Below are positions 6,433 through 6,557 of a DNA stretch of 6,557 nucleotides, in pieces. Each line of letters opens with the position of its first letter. The stretch's first letter is position 1. This DNA is from Salivita marina (GTDB lineage Bacteria > Pseudomonadota > Gammaproteobacteria > Pseudomonadales > Azotimanducaceae): contig JAYQNS010000007.1 in the NCBI GenBank assembly GCA_038144425.1, forward strand, positions 1 to 6,557, written 5' to 3'. The notes beneath the pieces were generated by a model that did no database searches, was not told the DNA's origin, and saw nothing but the letters and a program-made list of their open reading frames with translations. The position numbers were made by a program, and so were the translations under genes.

Positions 6433-6557
6433 TGACGCTCATTCTACGACGCCTCGTTCTCATTACTGCGGGCTTGCTTCTTTCCGGCGGGACGGTCTTG
6501 GCTCATGGGGCGAGCCTAGGCGGCAATCCCACGGAAACGATCAAGGCCCTCTATGCC
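6432..6557 (+). CDS. Exported protein with Sec signal peptide, 5' end only (hypothetical)
   Basis: Forty-two codons run to the window edge. The ATG overlaps the preceding TGA by one base, so the gene is in the same transcription unit as the repeat protein. Residues 1-24 form a typical signal peptide: MTLILRR as a short basic start, a hydrophobic stretch from Leu8 to Leu17, then SGGTVLA with likely signal peptidase I cleavage after Ala24 (V-L-A before H-G). There is no lipobox cysteine, so it is probably periplasmic or an outer-membrane protein, not a lipoprotein. The visible mature part (HGASLGGNPTETIKALYA) is too short to assign a family; its end could be the start of a helical region. An export or anchoring partner for the repeat protein is a contextual guess only. 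Confidence 0.75.
   Translation, partial: MTLILRRLVLITAGLLLSGGTVLAHGASLGGNPTETIKALYA

Noticed and set aside
1..6557. CRISPR, tRNA, rRNA, insertion sequence or terminator
   Set aside because: No short regular direct DNA repeats, cloverleaf, transposase or hairpin plus T-run outside coding sequence was seen; the window is coding throughout.

Overview
The window is almost wholly filled by one very long, repetitive, plus-strand coding region followed by the first 42 codons of a second gene. It looks like moderately GC-rich bacterial chromosome with dense, overlapping genes. The exported, Gly/Ser/Ala/Phe-rich, beta-strand-type repeats and the Sec-type signal peptide of the last gene suggest a Gram-negative bacterium. 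My best guess is a marine-type Gammaproteobacterium, but nothing here fixes the taxonomy.

Layout. Positions 2-1633 and 1633-6432 appear as two reading frames that meet in an overlapping stop/start (TAG/GTG sharing one G). I read them as one gene of more than 2,140 codons that changes frame at a five-T run (1559-1563). Repeat homology runs through the junction: the first frame keeps the repeat up to Gly-Gly-Phe at 1553-1561, and the -1 frame continues it from 1561. The first frame then adds about 23 residues that do not fit the repeat. The gene also enters the window from the left: the first codons match an internal part of the repeat, so its true start and any export signal lie upstream.

The encoded protein is a tandem array of seven visible units plus the tail of another, with beta cores spaced about 860-1,035 bases (roughly 310 residues) apart. 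Each unit reads: Trp-bearing strand; 'Gly-x-Pro-Thr' strand region; a core of the form 'S-x-F-x-[VI]-D-x-x-x-G-x-I-x-x-G-x-L'; an 'F-S-G-x-V' strand; a 'G-F-F-x-G-x-x-A-x-x-F-x-G-x-F-S-L' strand pair; and a 'G-L-F/A-x-x' exit strand. This layout resembles the TbpB-like / Slam-dependent surface-protein beta-barrel and the C-terminal beta-rich regions of some large FecR-type proteins. I infer an extracellular or surface-exposed modular protein; its ligand is unknown. The array ends cleanly at the end of a core at 6429.

The last gene starts at 6432, overlapping the array's stop codon by one base behind a good Shine-Dalgarno sequence. It encodes a clear Sec signal peptide. Translational coupling suggests the two products work together, for example giant surface protein plus export or anchoring partner, but too little of it is present to name it. 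There is no intergenic space, RNA gene, CRISPR array, insertion sequence or terminator that I can support.
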